Positions 25,157 through 33,459 of a DNA stretch of 64,000 bases are shown here, in pieces. Within the stretch, counting starts at the first letter, position 1, and the number at the start of each line of letters is the position of its first letter. The position numbers were made by a program, and so were the translations under genes. This stretch comes from Rathayibacter rhapontici (GTDB lineage: Bacteria; Actinomycetota; Actinomycetes; Actinomycetales; Microbacteriaceae), in contig NZ_MUKN01000002.1 of assembly GCF_001995175.1 (NCBI RefSeq), positions 62,001 to 126,000 of the forward strand, given 5' to 3'. The notes under the pieces are model-generated. The model had not been told where the DNA came from. It saw only the letters and a program-made list of their open reading frames with translations, and did not search any database.

Positions 25157-28100
25157 TCAGCTGCAGCGCGCGGCCGCGTAGGTCGCGGTCAGCGGCGCCT
25201 GCACGCCGTTCGCGGTCGAGGTCCCCGTGAGGGTCCCCGCTGCGACCGACGTCGCGCGGGTCGAGATCGCGAGGGTCGAGGTCTTCAGCGCCCCCACCTG
25301 CTGCACCTTCGCGCCCCAGGGGGTGCTCCAGCGGATCTCGGCGGCGGCGGCGCCCGCGTTCCTGGCGGTGATCGTGACGACGACCTTGCCGGCGACGCAC
25401 CGCGAGACGGCGGTGGCGATGACCGTGGCGGTCGGGGCGACGACGGTGACGGAGGCGCGGACGGTCCGGTTGCCCGGGGCGAGCTCCTGCGCCTTGGTCA
25501 GCGACAGGTCGAGTGCCCCGTTCGCGCGCACGTTCACGGCCTTGAACCAGGTGTTGCGGTCGGCGTCGAAGAGCCCGCCGGCGCCGTTCGGGTCGCTCGC
25601 CGTGTGCGGATCCGGGAAGGGCCGCGCGTGGTAGGCGAGGAGGAGGTTCCCGGAGGTGTCGTGCAGGAACGAGTTGTGCCCGCCGCCCGCGTGCTCCCGC
25701 GTGTAGTAGTCGTCCTCGTCCACGCCGATCCGGCCGGCGGAGGTGTCGTTGGTCGAGAGCACGGGGAACGGGGTGAGCGTCCAGCTGGCCGGGTTCTGCA
25801 GGTCGGCGCTCGCGTCCGCCGACAGCATGCCGAGCGTGTAGTACTTGTCGACGGTGCCGCCGGAGTAGGTGATGTGGATCCTGTCGCCCTGCTGCACCAT
25901 GTAGGGCGCCTCGACGATGCCCTGATCGCGCCCCTCGGTGGTGTCGGACGGGGTCGGCGACAGCTTGCCGATCTCCCACGGCTGGCTCTCGCCGTAGACC
26001 CGGCTCAGCGCGCCGTCGACCACCGGGACGGTGCCCTTGGGCCCCTGCTTCACCTTCGAGATCCGGATCTGCTTGTCGATCGGCATCACCCAGTAGCCCT
26101 GCTGCACGCCGGCCTCGGTGCGCTCGAAGTAGCTGACGTCGAAGGCGGCGCCCTCGAGGATCACCGGCTCGCCCCAGTTGCCGCGCTCGAGGAACCCGCC
26201 CGCGGCGATCGACGCGTCCGTGCCGGTGTAGGGGATCAGGACGGTGTTGTCGCACCAGCCGCCGACGGGCGCGTAGCCCTTGTTCATGCCGGCGACGATC
26301 CACCAGGTGCCGTTGATCTTGTGGAACTCCTGCGCCCAGATGAAGCCGCCCCAGCCGTAGTGCGTGTTGGGGAACTCGCCCTCGCGACCAGGGGTGCCGG
26401 CGTCGGGATCGACGACGATCTGCTCCGGGGCGTCCTTCAGGCCCTCGATGGTCGTCGCGCGCTTCAGGCCGATCTTGCGGTAGCTCTGGCTCTCGTTCAC
26501 GGGCTCGAGCGACGACTGCGCGTAGTGCGAGCCGGTCAGGTAGTAGTAGCCGTCGTCCTCGTTGAAGAAGACGTGCGGATCGGCGCGGGCCTCGCTGACC
26601 ATCTCCTCGCGGTGCTGCTGCACGGTGCCGGTGACCTCGTAGGTGCCGGGCCGGGTGGTGTCGAGCGACTCCTCCGCCCAGTCGACCGGGAGGTTCTTGG
26701 TGGAGCCGTCGTTGTAGTCGAGGACGACCTGGTCGGGGAGCGCGGTGTCGACGGCGGCGGGGGTCGCGCCCTGGGGCACGCTCGCTCCGACCGGCTTCAC
26801 CCCGGTGTTCTGCAGGTCGACGTAGTTCTTGTAGAAGACGTCGAACTCCGCGGTCGTCAGGCTGAACTCGCTCGCCTGGTTCTGCGTGGTGAACGACGGG
26901 AGGCCCGCGCCCTGCACGCCGAGGGTCCGGGCGTCCGCCCGGGTCGTGGCGCCGGGGGTCGTGCCCGCAGCGAGGTCGTCCAGCAGCGTGACGCGGCCCT
27001 CGCCGGTGAGCAGGTCGGTCCAGAAGACCTTGTACTTCTGCGCCGCGGCGTCGTGGACGAGGCGCGGGTCGGTGACGACCGAGCCCGGCGCGAGCCGGAT
27101 CGTGCGCTGCTGCGTGAGCGAGCGCCCGTCGGGCGAGGTCCAGAGGTAGACGGAGTCGGTGGCGTTGTTCTGCCCGGCGACCGCGCCCAGCGAGCCGTCG
27201 GCCGTGCGGAAGAGGCTCGGCGAGCCGATCTGCGCGTTCGGACGGGCGGACTGGTCGCCGTCGTTCGCGACGGAGAGGATCGCCTGCGAGCGGTTCAGCG
27301 GCTCCCAGGTGGTCGCCCCGGCGGGCAGCGCGGCGGCGTGGAGAGCGTCGGCGCGGCGATCGTCGTGGTAGGCGATCGGGTCGTCCTTGGTGCCGTTCGT
27401 CGTCGTGACCGTCTTGACGTAGGTCGCGATGCGGCCGCCGAGAGCGACGAGGCGCGCGTCCCAGGCGAAAGTCTGGGCGACGCCGTCGACCGCGGCCTGC
27501 ACGCGGACGGCGACCGGTGCCGAGGTGAGCCCGGTCGTGTCGACCGCTCCGTTCGCGGCGATGCGGGCGGCGCCCGCGCCGGTCGCGCTCCAGGTGATGG
27601 TGCGTCCGAGCACCTGCGAGGGCAGATCCGAGAGGAGCGTCGACGGCACGGCGAGCGCCGCTCCGACATCGGTCGCGACCGTCGTGCTCTCGGCGCCCAG
27701 CTCAGCGCTCGTGAGCGCCCGATCGTAGACGCGCAGATTGTCCAGGAGTCCGGTGAAGTACTCGCCGCCGCCCCAGTTCGCCTTGCCGACCTGCAGCACG
27801 CCGCCGGCCGCGCCGAGGATCTGCGACAGGGTCGTGCCGGACGCGTTCACCGCCACCGGCTTCCTGTCGACGTAGACGCGCGCCGTGGAGCCTGAGATCA
27901 CGAGGTCGACGTGCTTCCACGCCGTGGTCGCGCTCGGCGCGGTCAGGTTGCCCGAGGTGTCGCGGCTGCCGGCGTTGTCGTAGCGCTCGACGGAGATCCC
28001 GGTCGTGCGGTCGAGGATCCCGAGGTAGTGCTCCTGCGCGAACTCCTGGCGCACGGCGGAGCGGGCGGCGAAGACCGACCAGCCGGTGTTGGCGGTCGAG

Positions 28101-28477
28101 TCGGGCCTGCTGTCGTACGAGAGCGTGATGCTGTCGCGCCCCTTCAGCAGGGGAGTGCCGTCGGCGGCCTTCACGTCGAGCCAGAATGACGGGGAGAGGC
28201 GCACGGCCTGTCCCTGCCCCTCCTGCCCGGCGACCAGGGCCGCGGTGCCCTGCACGCTCGCGCGGGCTGAGCGGTCCGTGAACGCACCGCCGCTGGGCGC
28301 CGCGTCGAACGTGAACGACCCGAGCAGGCTCTGCTCGGGGGTCGGGACCGCGGCCGCGGCCCCGGTCTCGGCGGCCGCCACGGGCACGGTGCCGCTCGCG
28401 ACGAGCGCGGCAGCGGCCAGGGCGGCGATGGTCAGGGAGCGTGTGCTCGAGTGTCGTCGTCTCGTCCTCATCGACAA
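25157..28477 (-). CDS. secreted multidomain GH43 glycosidase, 1106 residues
   Basis: A signal peptide (about 1-36) precedes a LamG/concanavalin-like domain (about 50-260, ending LLDNLRVYDRALTSAELG), an Ig-like segment, a degenerate propeller region (about 350-560), a Big_4-type module (LDYNDGSTKNLPVDWAEE) and the GH43 propeller (about 630-990) starting EARADPHVFFNEDDGYYYLTG. The C-terminal about 95 residues are shared with the neighbouring GH43 (EIRWSTPWG...TSTLAISTRATSVAAGTLTG). It probably acts on arabinoxylan or arabinan outside the cell. It is the first gene of the pair, 122 bases ahead of the second. The frame is intact. Confidence 0.87.
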   Translation of the reverse strand: MSMRTRRRHSSTRSLTIAALAAAALVASGTVPVAAAETGAAAAVPTPEQSLLGSFTFDAAPSGGAFTDRSARASVQGTAALVAGQEGQGQAVRLSPSFWLDVKAADGTPLLKGRDSITLSYDSRPDSTANTGWSVFAARSAVRQEFAQEHYLGILDRTTGISVERYDNAGSRDTSGNLTAPSATTAWKHVDLVISGSTARVYVDRKPVAVNASGTTLSQILGAAGGVLQVGKANWGGGEYFTGLLDNLRVYDRALTSAELGAESTTVATDVGAALAVPSTLLSDLPSQVLGRTITWSATGAGAARIAANGAVDTTGLTSAPVAVRVQAAVDGVAQTFAWDARLVALGGRIATYVKTVTTTNGTKDDPIAYHDDRRADALHAAALPAGATTWEPLNRSQAILSVANDGDQSARPNAQIGSPSLFRTADGSLGAVAGQNNATDSVYLWTSPDGRSLTQQRTIRLAPGSVVTDPRLVHDAAAQKYKVFWTDLLTGEGRVTLLDDLAAGTTPGATTRADARTLGVQGAGLPSFTTQNQASEFSLTTAEFDVFYKNYVDLQNTGVKPVGASVPQGATPAAVDTALPDQVVLDYNDGSTKNLPVDWAEESLDTTRPGTYEVTGTVQQHREEMVSEARADPHVFFNEDDGYYYLTGSHYAQSSLEPVNESQSYRKIGLKRATTIEGLKDAPEQIVVDPDAGTPGREGEFPNTHYGWGGFIWAQEFHKINGTWWIVAGMNKGYAPVGGWCDNTVLIPYTGTDASIAAGGFLERGNWGEPVILEGAAFDVSYFERTEAGVQQGYWVMPIDKQIRISKVKQGPKGTVPVVDGALSRVYGESQPWEIGKLSPTPSDTTEGRDQGIVEAPYMVQQGDRIHITYSGGTVDKYYTLGMLSADASADLQNPASWTLTPFPVLSTNDTSAGRIGVDEDDYYTREHAGGGHNSFLHDTSGNLLLAYHARPFPDPHTASDPNGAGGLFDADRNTWFKAVNVRANGALDLSLTKAQELAPGNRTVRASVTVVAPTATVIATAVSRCVAGKVVVTITARNAGAAAAEIRWSTPWGAKVQQVGALKTSTLAISTRATSVAAGTLTGTSTANGVQAPLTATYAAARCS

Positions 28478-28701
28478 GAGTCCCTTCGGGTTCGTCTTCG
28501 AATCCGCGCGGTCGGCTGCGTCCGCTGCGCTGCGGAGGCGGGCGGGCCGCAGTCCGATCGCGGGTGGTGCTCGGACCGTACCGTTGATTGTTCACGGTAA
28601 CAAGGCGAGCGGACCGCCGCGCGGGCGCGTCGCGGACGAGGACTCGGCAGGACGGCGGCGCCCGCCGGGTCGGAGGGGACCGGACCCCTCGCGACCGGGC
28701 C

Positions 28702-29121
28702 TCAGAACCCGCCGGACCCGGTGCAGGAGATGGGGAGGGGGACCGCAGCGTCCCCGTCGACCCGCGGAACGGTCGCCGCCCAGGTGTTCATCGCCTCGAG
28801 GACGGGGCGCAGCCCGGACCCGACGGCGGTGAGCTCGTACTCGACCCGGGGAGGGGTCTCCGCGTAGGCGGTCCTGGTCAGGACGCCGTAGGTCTCGAAG
28901 CGCCTCAGCCTGTCGGTGAGGGTGTGGGCGCTGATCCCGGGCAGGGCCTTCTTCAGGTCGCCGAAGCGCCGGGGACCGTCGAGGAGCTCGCGGACGACGA
29001 GGGTGGCCCACGGGCCGTCGAGGAGGGTGAGGAACCGGGCGATCCCGCACTCGGGCCACTGGTCGGCGGAGAACGACACGGGATACGACCTCTCGCCGTC
29101 AGTGCAGTTGAAGTAACCCAT
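28702..29121 (-). CDS. HxlR family transcriptional regulator
   Basis: 139 residues. A winged helix of the HxlR type: the conserved Cys is in PECGIARFLTLL, followed by GPWATLVVRELLDGPRRFGDLKKAL, then ISAHTLTDRLRRFETYGVLTR. The N-terminus carries an additional MGYFNC. It is divergent from the NAD(P)-binding reductase gene with only 23 bases between start codons, so it almost certainly regulates both. HxlR proteins often sense aldehydes, quinones or disulfide stress through the N-terminal cysteine. Confidence 0.88.
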   Translation of the reverse strand: MGYFNCTDGERSYPVSFSADQWPECGIARFLTLLDGPWATLVVRELLDGPRRFGDLKKALPGISAHTLTDRLRRFETYGVLTRTAYAETPPRVEYELTAVGSGLRPVLEAMNTWAATVPRVDGDAAVPLPISCTGSGGF

Positions 29122-29133
29122 GCATCGTATGCA
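29121..29133. promoter_or_regulatory. HxlR operator candidate
   Basis: TGCAT-CGT-ATGCA is a perfect palindrome in the 23-base gap between the divergent HxlR and reductase genes; it begins inside the HxlR start codon. An outer pair AGTGCA (29101) / TGCACT (29130) is also complementary. The position predicts repression of both genes. Confidence 0.55.
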
Positions 29134-29144
29134 CTAATGGCCCC

Positions 29145-29984
29145 ATGACCTACATCGTCCACGGAGCGACCGGTGCGCAAGGCGCTCCCGTCGCGGCCGC
29201 TCTCCTGCGTTCAGGCAGATCCGTCACTGCAGCCGTTCGGAACCCGGACGCGTTCACCGCCGGTCCGGCCGTGGCGGTCGACACGTCCGACGTGCCCGGC
29301 CTCCTCACCGCCTACACCGGCGCGGAAGGGGTCTTCGTCCATCTGCCCCTCGGGTCGCCGAGCCGGCAGCTCGAGCACGCGAGAGCGATCGTCACCGCCG
29401 TCTCCGGCGCCCGCCCTCCTCGAGTCGTCTTCTCGACCAGCGGCTACCCGCTGGGAGACGCCGACGACAGCCCCCACGGGGTGCTGATGCGGGGCCTCGA
29501 GGCGACGGGCGTCCCGGTGGCCGTGATCGCTCCGCGCCTCTACTCCGAGAACCTCCTCCTGCCGCCGGTGATCGCCTCCGTCCGCGAGCACGGGGTGCTC
29601 CCGTACCCGATCAGGGAGGACTTCCGCGTGTCGTGGGCCTCGCACCTCGACGTCGCGGACGTGGCCGTCCGACTCTTCGAGGACGTGGAGGTCACGGGCG
29701 TCGTCGCCGTCGGGGCGCTTCCCGGACTCCTCGGCTCGGACCTCGCCGCCGGTTTCGCGGACTACTTCGGCCGCGGAGCGTCCTTCCGCGCCCAGAGCCC
29801 CGATGAGTTCGCCGAGATGCTGATCCCCCTCTTCGGAGCGGACGCGATGACCCCCGTGGTCGACTCCTACCGCTGGCGCGCCACCCGGCCCGACGAGCTG
29901 ATCGACGACGACCGCAGCGCGCAGCGGCTCCTCGGCCTGCAGCCGCGCTCGATCGAGCAGTGGCTCCGGGAGCTCGCCGTCTGA
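29145..29984 (+). CDS. NmrA/NAD(P)H-binding oxidoreductase
   Basis: 279 residues. An atypical extended SDR with the Rossmann motif VHGATGAQGAPVAAALL at the N-terminus and no YxxxK catalytic pair, as in NmrA and quinone-oxidoreductase-2-like proteins. SWASHLDVADVAVRLFED is a typical conserved block. It is probably a redox sensor or quinone/aldehyde reductase controlled by the divergent HxlR protein. No ribosome binding site is evident; the transcript may be leaderless. Confidence 0.82.
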   Translation: MTYIVHGATGAQGAPVAAALLRSGRSVTAAVRNPDAFTAGPAVAVDTSDVPGLLTAYTGAEGVFVHLPLGSPSRQLEHARAIVTAVSGARPPRVVFSTSGYPLGDADDSPHGVLMRGLEATGVPVAVIAPRLYSENLLLPPVIASVREHGVLPYPIREDFRVSWASHLDVADVAVRLFEDVEVTGVVAVGALPGLLGSDLAAGFADYFGRGASFRAQSPDEFAEMLIPLFGADAMTPVVDSYRWRATRPDELIDDDRSAQRLLGLQPRSIEQWLRELAV

Positions 29985-30109
29985 GCGCGCTCGCCGGACC
30001 GGCGCGGTCGAGGGCGGGCCCTCGGCGGTCGCGCCGGTAGCGTGGGCGGAGGGAGTCCCCGCTGCCGCGCGAGCCGGGTCGAGCAGGCGCTCCACGGACG
30101 GCGGTGGTG

Positions 30110-30532
30110 ATGGATCTCGAGATCGGGCGCGGCCTGACGATCCCGGCGGCGGAGCTGCAGTGGCGGTTCTCCCGGTCGTCCGGGCCGGGCGGTCAGCACG
30201 TGAACACGTCCGACAGTCGCGTGCAGCTGACCTGGGACGTGGCGGGGTCGGCGGTGCTCGGCGAGGAGCAGCGGGCGCGGATCCTGGAGCGGCTGGAGCG
30301 GCGGCTGGTCGCCGGGACCGTCACGGTGACGGTGTCGGAGCAGCGCTCGCAGCTGCGGAACCGCGAGGCGGCGCTCGAGGCGCTGCGCGGACTGGTGAGC
30401 GCGGCGCTGGCGCCCCCGGCGGCTCCGCGGCGGGCGACACGGCCCACGCGTGGATCGGCCCGGCGCCACCTGGCGGCGAAGCAGCAGCGGTCGGCGACGA
30501 AGCGGCAGCGACGGCGCCCGACGGACGACTGA
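30110..30532 (+). CDS. arfB: alternative ribosome-rescue factor ArfB (peptidyl-tRNA hydrolase)
   Basis: 140 residues. A class-I release-factor-like domain with the catalytic GGQ in RSSGPGGQHVNTSDSRVQL (GGQ at 27-29), followed by the basic tail typical of ArfB/YaeJ/ICT1 (RRHLAAKQQRSATKRQRRR), which enters the mRNA channel of stalled ribosomes. It releases peptides from non-stop ribosomes. Alternative GTG starts lie 3 and 6 bases upstream. A hairpin overlaps the stop codon. Confidence 0.9.
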   Translation: MDLEIGRGLTIPAAELQWRFSRSSGPGGQHVNTSDSRVQLTWDVAGSAVLGEEQRARILERLERRLVAGTVTVTVSEQRSQLRNREAALEALRGLVSAALAPPAAPRRATRPTRGSARRHLAAKQQRSATKRQRRRPTDD

Positions 30533-30572
30533 CGGGGGGTGCGCTGCGTGACGTTTCTCGCTACCCCCGTCA
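30530..30572 (+). terminator. arfB terminator
   Basis: TGACGGGGGGT (30530-30540, including the stop codon) pairs with ACCCCCGTCA (30563-30572), with one bulged G and a 22-base loop. Confidence 0.55.
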
Positions 30573-30703
30573 GCGGGGCGTAGCGGTCGATCGCGCCGAT
30601 CCGACGCGTGCGGTCTGCCAGAGTTCCTCCGAGTGCTCCCCGCGGGAGGAGCGCGAACGGCCCGTTCGGGCCGGCGGTGCGGTTCTGGGGAGAGGTGCTG
30701 TCA

Positions 30704-31906
30704 GTGACGCAGAATGCGCCAGCTGATCGGTCGGTGGCGCGGGAGCGGATCCGGCTCGCGGCACTCGACGACCTGCACATCGTGGGCACCGGCCCCGAGG
30801 AGCGGTTCGACCGGGTCACGCGGATGGCCAAGGAGCTGTTCGGCGTGCCGATCGCCGAGATCAACTTCATCGACCAGCAGCACCAGTTCACCAAGTCGCC
30901 GCAGCGGCCGGGCGGGTCCCCGTACACGCCGCGGGCCGACTCCTTCTGCGACGTCGTCGTGCAGCAGCCCGACATCGTCGTCGTGCCCGACGCGCTCGAG
31001 GATCCGCGGTTCTCGGAGCGGGGGACGGTCACCGGTCCGCCGCACGTGCGCTTCTACGCCGGCCGCCCGCTCAGCGTGGCCGACGGCGCGCGGGTCGGCA
31101 CCATCTGCCTGGTCGACACGGCGCCGCGCGACCTCAGCGGCGAGGACCAGGAGCTCCTCGACGAGCTCGGTCGATGGGTCGAGCGCGAGCTGGTGCAGCA
31201 GCGCGCGGCCGACCACGCGGGCTGGACGCAGCGGCAGATGCTGCCCGCGGCCCTGCGCGTCGACGACTTCACGTTCGCCGGGTTCACGCAGCCCCACTCC
31301 GAGGTGGCCGGCGACTACTTCGCCGTCGAGGTGCTCGAGGGGCGCGTGGACGCGACGCTGTCCGACGTCATGGGGAAGGGCGTGTCCGCGGCTCTCGTCG
31401 CGTCGGCCGTCCGCTCGGCGTTCCAGGCCCGCCGCGGCTGGGAGCCCGGCGCGGCCGTGACCGCGGTCAACGAGCAGCTGCTCGCCGACCTGTCCGCCAC
31501 GGGCACGTTCGCGACCCTCGTCCACACCAGCCTGGACACCGAGACCGGCGAGCTCCACTACGCCGACGCGGGCCACGGACTGACCGTGATCGTGCGCGCC
31601 GACGGCACCGCCGAGCGGCTGACGTCGACCGACTTCCCGATCGGGATCGGTGAGGACGTCGGATGGGAGGCGCGCGCGACGACGCTCCTCCCGGGCGACA
31701 CGCTGCTCTCCTGCTCCGACGGGGCGCTGGACCTGTACGACGGCACTCTGGCGGCGCTCGACGAGCTGGCAGTCCTCGTCCGCGCCTGCGCCGACGACGG
31801 CGAGCTCTTCGCCGCGGTCGCGGACCTCATCGAGTCCGTCCCGCCCGACGACGACGTCACGCTGCTGGTCATCCGCCGGGACGAGGAAGAAGGAGGAGAG
31901 CGCTGA
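30704..31906 (+). CDS. GAF-SpoIIE (PP2C-type) serine phosphatase, partner of BLUF
   Basis: 400 residues from GTG 30704 (GGAGAGG upstream). Residues about 15-165 are a GAF sensor domain (ERFDRVTRMAKELFGVPIAEINF; RFYAGRPLSV; GTICLVDT). Residues about 190-395 are an RsbU/SpoIIE phosphatase with the metal-site segments EVAGDYFAVE, SDVMGKGVSAALVAS, DAGHGLTVIV, SCSDGALDLYDG and PPDDDVTLLV. Such enzymes dephosphorylate STAS antagonists to release sigma factors or other targets. The stop overlaps the BLUF start by one base (TGATG), indicating coupled translation. A closely similar GAF-SpoIIE heads the polysaccharide operon at 50.2-51.4 kb. Confidence 0.9.
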   Translation: MTQNAPADRSVARERIRLAALDDLHIVGTGPEERFDRVTRMAKELFGVPIAEINFIDQQHQFTKSPQRPGGSPYTPRADSFCDVVVQQPDIVVVPDALEDPRFSERGTVTGPPHVRFYAGRPLSVADGARVGTICLVDTAPRDLSGEDQELLDELGRWVERELVQQRAADHAGWTQRQMLPAALRVDDFTFAGFTQPHSEVAGDYFAVEVLEGRVDATLSDVMGKGVSAALVASAVRSAFQARRGWEPGAAVTAVNEQLLADLSATGTFATLVHTSLDTETGELHYADAGHGLTVIVRADGTAERLTSTDFPIGIGEDVGWEARATTLLPGDTLLSCSDGALDLYDGTLAALDELAVLVRACADDGELFAAVADLIESVPPDDDVTLLVIRRDEEEGGER

Positions 31907-32322
31907 TGCTGTCCGTCACCTATGTGAGCACGGCCGCCGAGTCGTTCGGCGACGCCGACCTCGCCGAGCTGCTGCGGCAGAGCCGCGACAACAACGCGCG
32001 CTCCGGCCTGACCGGGATGCTGCTCTTCAAGAACGGGCGCTTCATGCAGGTGCTCGAGGGCGAGGAGGAGGACGTGCGCGAGCGGTACCGGGCGATCGCG
32101 GCCGACCCGCGGCACACCGACGTCACGCAGCTGCTGAGCGAGTCCATCGAGGGGCGGCGCTTCCCGCAGTGGTCGATGGGCTTCCCGACGCCCGAGGACG
32201 CCGAGCTGCGGCGGGCGCCGGGCTACGACGCGTTCTTCGACTCGCCGCAGAAGCGGCGGAGCAGCTGGGACGAGCCGTCGCGGGCGCAGCTGCTGCTGGA
32301 CTGGTTCCGGCAGCGCGCCTGA
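31906..32322 (+). CDS. BLUF-domain blue-light photoreceptor
   Basis: 138 residues: a BLUF flavin domain plus a short C-terminal tail. Key residues for the light-driven hydrogen-bond switch are present: Tyr6, Asn30, Gln48 and the Trp89/Met91 pair (QWSMGF). The C-terminal about 40 residues (RRSSWDEPSRAQLLLDWFRQR) form a helical cap and output surface. It has no enzymatic output domain, so it should act by protein contact. The one-base overlap with the upstream GAF-SpoIIE phosphatase points to that enzyme as the partner: light would set phosphatase activity. The interaction is inference. Confidence 0.92.
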   Translation: MLSVTYVSTAAESFGDADLAELLRQSRDNNARSGLTGMLLFKNGRFMQVLEGEEEDVRERYRAIAADPRHTDVTQLLSESIEGRRFPQWSMGFPTPEDAELRRAPGYDAFFDSPQKRRSSWDEPSRAQLLLDWFRQRA

Positions 32323-32341
32323 GGGTCGCGGCGCGGCGCGT

Positions 32342-32397
32342 GATCCGTCACGAACGGCCATCGCCGGAGCGCCGGGGCGGCCGTGCGTGACGGATGA
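32342..32397. repeat. GATCCGTC palindromic repeat, copy 1
   Basis: A 56-base imperfect palindrome with ends GATCCGTCACGAACGGCC and GGCCGTGCGTGACGGATGACC, just after the BLUF stop codon. The same family occurs at 36336-36578 (three copies), 43372 and 58943. In several copies a GCGAGGCGGG(CGACGG)-type sequence follows the right end. Confidence 0.75.
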
Positions 32398-32431
32398 CCG
32401 CGAGGCGGGCGACGGCGCTCGCCGGGGATGG

Positions 32432-33255
32432 TCAGGTGGTGGCGCGGAGGAAGGCGACGGCGCGGAGGCGTGCATCGAGGAGCGTCGCCGGGTCGACCCC
32501 CTGCGGTCCGACGACGTCCACGTCGTCGTCGAGGAGGACGAGGGGCTCCGCGACCTCGGGCCCCTCGTGTCCGATCGTCGCGTGCGCCCAGGACGAGAGC
32601 GAGCGCACGTCCGTCTCTCCTGCGAGGAAGCGACGGCAGGCCGATCGGAGCGCGAGGATCGCGGTCTCGTCGGTGCCCTCTGCGAGCGGAGGTCGCCCCG
32701 CCTCGGCGAGGGCGGCGTTCAGGGCGTCGAGGACCTCCCAGGACGACGCGTCGGAATAGAGGGAGGCGAGCGCGAGCAACCCCGCTCCCAGGACTCCGCC
32801 GGCGACCTCGTCGACGGCCGCTGCGACGACGTGGCGGGAAGAGCCGCCGCCGAGGAGGAACTCGGCGCCGGCCTCGCGGACGCGTCCGGCGACGAGCCGG
32901 CGGAGAGGGCGATCGCCTCGAGCACCTCCGCTGTGATGCGCCCCGCGAGCCGTTCGGCGACCTCGGTCTCGAGCACCGTGTCGAACATCGCCGCCCAGCA
33001 GGTCCGCACGTGCAGTCCGAGGCAGGCCCCGTCCTGCAGGAGGAGCCGGGTGAGGTCGACCGCCTCGGGCAGGTACTCGTCGGCCGACGACTCCGGGAAG
33101 AGACCCCACAGGTCCTCGTCCGTCAGGACGGCCAGGATCGCGTCGCGGACGAGCGCCCACTCGGAGTCGTCCACCTCCGGGGAGCGGCGGTGCAGCAGAG
33201 CGCGGTGCTGCTTCTGGAGGCGCCGGAGCTCGCGGGCATCCGGCCGATTCCTCAT
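32432..33255 (-). pseudogene. unknown protein (frameshift near 32900)
   Basis: From ATG 33255 (MRNRPDARELRRLQKQHRAL). The frame breaks near 32900. One added C in TCCGCCGGCTCG joins IALSA to RLVAGRVREAGAEF and gives 274 residues. It is helix-rich and acidic, with no signal or membrane segment. I do not recognise the family. Conspicuous segments are LLQDGACLGLHVRTCWA and SLSSWAHATIGHEGP. It lies on the opposite strand between a complete BLUF gene and a duplicated fragment of that gene's 3-prime end, as though inserted or left by recombination. Confidence 0.55.
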
Positions 33256-33300
33256 CCCCCGAGCATGCCAGGCGCCGATCCGGCTCGGAGGGGGCTCGCT

Positions 33301-33449
33301 GACGCCCGATGACGCCGAGCTCCGGCGGACGCCCGGGTAACGACGCGTTCTTCGACTCCCCGCAGAAGCGGCGGAGCAGCTCGGACGAGCCGTCGCGGGC
33401 GCTGCTGCTGCTGGACTGGTTCCGGCAGCGGGACCGAGGGTCGCGGCGG
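33301..33449 (+). pseudogene. truncated duplicate of the BLUF gene 3-prime end
   Basis: About 149 bases that repeat 32187-32333 (the last 45 codons of the BLUF gene and 11-12 bases beyond its stop) with only scattered differences. The piece encodes DAFFDSPQKRRSSSDEPSR and LLLLDWFRQR, but a one-base change creates TAA in the frame coming from upstream and the original stop is lost. No flavin-binding part remains. It is a remnant of a third BLUF gene or of a local duplication. Confidence 0.8.
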
Positions 33450-33459
33450 GGCGCCGCAC

